A DNA stretch of 64,000 nt from Paenibacillus castaneae (lineage in GTDB: Bacteria > Bacillota > Bacilli > Paenibacillales > Paenibacillaceae). A model generated the notes under the pieces. The model saw nothing but the letters and a program-made list of their open reading frames with translations. It was not told where the DNA came from and did no database searches. Positions 61,588 through 64,000 of this stretch are shown here, piece by piece. Position 1 is the first letter of the stretch. The number at the start of each line of letters is the position of its first letter. The stretch lies in contig NZ_KZ614144.1 in NCBI RefSeq assembly GCF_002884445.1, positions 599,272-663,271 on the forward strand, read 5' to 3'. A program made the position numbers and the translations under genes.

Positions 61588-61636
61588 GTAGGAGCTGTCC
61601 TGAACGTCTGACAACGGTGGACAGCTCCTTTTGTTG
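61588..61636 (+). terminator. Terminator after the GH130 gene
   Basis: AGGAGCTGTCC pairs perfectly with GGACAGCTCCT, followed by TTTGTT. The loop is about 18 bases. Confidence 0.75.
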
Positions 61637-61745
61637 ACATACATGAATATATAAACTTCCATTAGACTTTGCTTATATTTCATCGCGACACGATTGCTTC
61701 CCTCCAAAGGACGGCATCAGCCGTTTACGCTAGGGAGCTAAGGAA

Positions 61746-64000
61746 TTATTCCTCCGTGGGGACGGAACCGCTTATGCTGTGCAGTTTGCGATATTGACCG
61801 GGCGTATAGCCGGTTTCCTTCTTGAACTTGCGGATAAAGTTTGGCGCATCCAGATAGCCGACGCGCTCGATAATTTCTTTGAGCGGCGCGCTGGTGTGGT
61901 TGAGTTGGAGGATCACTTCCTTAAGCCGGCACTGCCAGATGTACTGTGTAAAGTTGAGGCCTGTCTTCTCCTTGAAGCTTCGGCTCAGGTACGAGGTCGA
62001 GGTATCGTACTTGAGGGCGATATGCTCCAGGCTGAGCGTATAGTCCGCGTAGTTCTGAGCGACGTAAGCGACGATTTCATCCATGAGCGCCGGCTGTGCC
62101 GTCTCGGTCTGGTGCGTGGCTTCGCTGCAGATTTGCACTGCGAGTGAGCTGAGTCTGTTCTCCAGCCCCTCCAGTGTCTCGAAGGCATGCAACGACGAAA
62201 TCTCGCCATGCACCTCGTCCATGCCAAGCTCGGCGGCGGTCCGCAGCAGGGAGTTGAGCACGTCGAAGCATAGACAGCGAAGCAAGCCGACCGAGAGGTT
62301 CTCTCGCTTCAGCATCTCCATCATATCGGCGATCAGTTGGATCGCCGTGGCTTCGTTGCCTTGCTTGAGACTCTGCTCCAGCTTAAGCAGCGACTTCTTC
62401 GGAATCCAGTAGCTCTCGCTGGAGACGGCCGCCGAAGGCTCCGCCAACTCATCGAAGTAAGCGACCCGGCTGCTGAACGTCAGCCTCCGCTGTTCAAGCG
62501 CCGAGGCGGCTTCGAGGAAGGATTGGTTCAAACCGGACAAATCGTCGTATACGGTGCCGACGCCTAGATTAGGCCGTCTTGACAGCCGCTGCGCCAGTTG
62601 CTCGTCGAGCTCGTCGACGACCAGGCTGACGCGGCTCGCCATATCTTCCTCCTCCGATGGCAGCAGCGTTACCATGAGGGCAAGCTGATGGGTGACGGAG
62701 AATTCGACGCCGTAGATCCGGGCTTGCAGCTCGGACAGGTCCAACTGATTGAGCCAGGCGCGAAGCGCCTGCTGATCCTCCCACGACTGCTCGTCGCGGC
62801 TCTGCTCGTCCAAGTTCAGGATGATCGTGAAGCAGCAGGCCTGCTCCGGCAGCTCCAGCCCGGACTGGACGATCATCCGTTCGATTTCGGGATCGTCCGG
62901 CTTGCCGTGCTTGAACAGCAGCATGAGGTATTGGTTGCGCACGAACGGCTCCTGCATGTCGATGCGGGCGTGGTAATCATGGATTGTCTGTTTGATCCAG
63001 TCCCATTCGTTGCGGCTCTTCGATTTCTCCTTGACGCCGTCTTGCAGCGAAGCGAACTCCAGCAAGTCGCGGATCGGATGATACTGCCGTCTGGCGAGCA
63101 GCATCGCCGCAGCGATGCCGACCAGCACCGTGATGAAAAAGACGAGCAGAATGATCGTTCGGATCTGGCCGACCTGCTCGAAAAATTGGTAGCTGGGAAT
63201 GGCCGTGACGTACGTCCAGCCATTGACCCTTGACTTGACCGTGACGACCGAATAGCGCTCGCCGCCCAGCTCTATATTGTGGATGCCAGGTTCGAGCTTG
63301 ATCAGCGATCTCAAATCGTTACCGCGCAGGGCATCACCCCGGTAGTTGGCCGTCAACACATCGCCCGTGCCCGATAGAATATAGCTGCTTCCAGAGAAGT
63401 CGTTCAATATCGAATCCATGACGCCCGTCAACTGCTCTTCTTTCATGAGATAGAGGATGGTGCCATAAGGGTACGGATCGTTGGTCTTGATCGGGAAGAG
63501 CATAGCCAGCATGGATTCTTTGCGTGAGTGAACGGTGACGTATTCGGCCGGGCGTACGGTCGTGACCGCCGTTTCGTTGAGCGACTGCTTGATCTCCTCG
63601 GGCTGCCAGCGATCGAAGCGGAACATGTCGCCGAAGACGAGGTCGAGATCAGTCATCCCCTGACTGGAGTAGATCTTATCGTCACCGCGATAGTAGAGAA
63701 ACAGTTCCTCGAGCATCGTGTTGCTGGTCTTGTAACGCGCCAGCGAGGCAATGGCTTCCCGGCTGTAGTATGGATGCGAGACCATGAACTTGGTGAGATG
63801 CTCGTCGAATGATATGGTGTTGGCGGTCTCCAGCAAGTTGTTCATTTGATTGTCGATGGAGAGCCTCACCTGGTTCAGCTGGTTGACGTTGGACTGCTCG
63901 ATCTCGGAGCGCAGATTGGTCGTCGCGTTATGATAGATGATGAAGGTGACGCATGAAAGCGGAACCAAAAAGATAAGAATATAAGAGAGCGTATAGGTCA
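61746..64000 (-). CDS. AraC family membrane sensor-regulator (5' end outside the window)
   Basis: At least 750 residues are visible. The frame continues through the window edge with hydrophobic codons (YILIFLVPLSCVTFIIY, the first transmembrane helix), so the start lies beyond 64000. Then come an extracytoplasmic sensor region of about 250 residues, a second helix (RTIILLVFFITVLVGIAAAMLL), a cytosolic linker and, in the last 100 residues, the AraC double helix-turn-helix (SLEHIALKYDTSTSYLSRSFKEKTG and LKEIIERVGYLDAPNFIRKFKKETG). It thus joins sensing and DNA binding in one membrane protein without a phosphorelay. It is convergent with GH130 and probably controls the mannoside genes. Confidence 0.9.
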   Translation of the reverse strand, partial: TYTLSYILIFLVPLSCVTFIIYHNATTNLRSEIEQSNVNQLNQVRLSIDNQMNNLLETANTISFDEHLTKFMVSHPYYSREAIASLARYKTSNTMLEELFLYYRGDDKIYSSQGMTDLDLVFGDMFRFDRWQPEEIKQSLNETAVTTVRPAEYVTVHSRKESMLAMLFPIKTNDPYPYGTILYLMKEEQLTGVMDSILNDFSGSSYILSGTGDVLTANYRGDALRGNDLRSLIKLEPGIHNIELGGERYSVVTVKSRVNGWTYVTAIPSYQFFEQVGQIRTIILLVFFITVLVGIAAAMLLARRQYHPIRDLLEFASLQDGVKEKSKSRNEWDWIKQTIHDYHARIDMQEPFVRNQYLMLLFKHGKPDDPEIERMIVQSGLELPEQACCFTIILNLDEQSRDEQSWEDQQALRAWLNQLDLSELQARIYGVEFSVTHQLALMVTLLPSEEEDMASRVSLVVDELDEQLAQRLSRRPNLGVGTVYDDLSGLNQSFLEAASALEQRRLTFSSRVAYFDELAEPSAAVSSESYWIPKKSLLKLEQSLKQGNEATAIQLIADMMEMLKRENLSVGLLRCLCFDVLNSLLRTAAELGMDEVHGEISSLHAFETLEGLENRLSSLAVQICSEATHQTETAQPALMDEIVAYVAQNYADYTLSLEHIALKYDTSTSYLSRSFKEKTGLNFTQYIWQCRLKEVILQLNHTSAPLKEIIERVGYLDAPNFIRKFKKETGYTPGQYRKLHSISGSVPTEE

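Overview
The window looks like the chromosome of a Paenibacillus-type Firmicute. Evidence: several LplA/LplB/LplC-type oligosaccharide ABC transporters, YesM/YesN-like sensor and AraC-type regulators, an S-layer-homology (SLH) surface protein, an accessory SecA, lipoprotein signal peptides, strong AGGAGG ribosome sites, GTG/TTG starts and U-tailed terminators. No species can be named from the sequence alone. No rRNA, tRNA, CRISPR array or intact insertion sequence was seen.

Layout. 1-7.0 kb: a sugar-binding lipoprotein, then two paralogous proteins of an unrecognised family (one secreted and membrane-anchored, one apparently cytosolic) that bracket a PP2C-type phosphatase. 7.1-13.9 kb: methionine aminopeptidase, GH95 fucosidase, a cytochrome b/molybdopterin oxidoreductase fusion, a frameshifted alpha/beta hydrolase and a quinone oxidoreductase. 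14.4-16.7 kb: a stand-alone trpB and a 3-mercaptopyruvate-type sulfurtransferase. 17.2-26.3 kb: SDR, NlpC/P60 lipoprotein, a kinase-like fragment, a divergent MFS/TetR pair with recognisable promoters and operators, a DHA2 pump with a WYL regulator, and a decayed chimeric copy of trpB joined to the sulfurtransferase tail.

26.8-40.6 kb: a complete carbohydrate locus with a YesMN-like two-component system read leftward. Read rightward are two permeases, a binding lipoprotein, a GH42-like enzyme, a DUF5060/GH5-like enzyme, a GH42 beta-galactosidase and a histidine phosphatase. 40.9-48.3 kb: a 2466-residue surface protein combining a GH39-like glycosidase, a purple-acid-phosphatase-like module, two GLUG regions, six cadherin-like domains and three SLH domains, preceded by a perfect cre box. 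48.5-54.2 kb: a YczE-like membrane protein, accessory SecA, an ABC-2 exporter whose ATPase gene is frameshifted, and a regulator fusing a P-loop-less ABC domain to LytTR. 54.7-64 kb: a GC-richer mannoside locus with GH125, an ABC transporter, a mannosidase-like remnant, GH130 and an AraC-type membrane sensor-regulator cut by the window edge.

The main biological reading is glycan foraging. The most unusual part is the coupling of glycosidases with phosphatases at 30-48 kb, with an accessory SecA nearby that could export the giant SLH protein. Single-base frameshifts and gene remnants recur, so either gene decay or sequence error must be considered.
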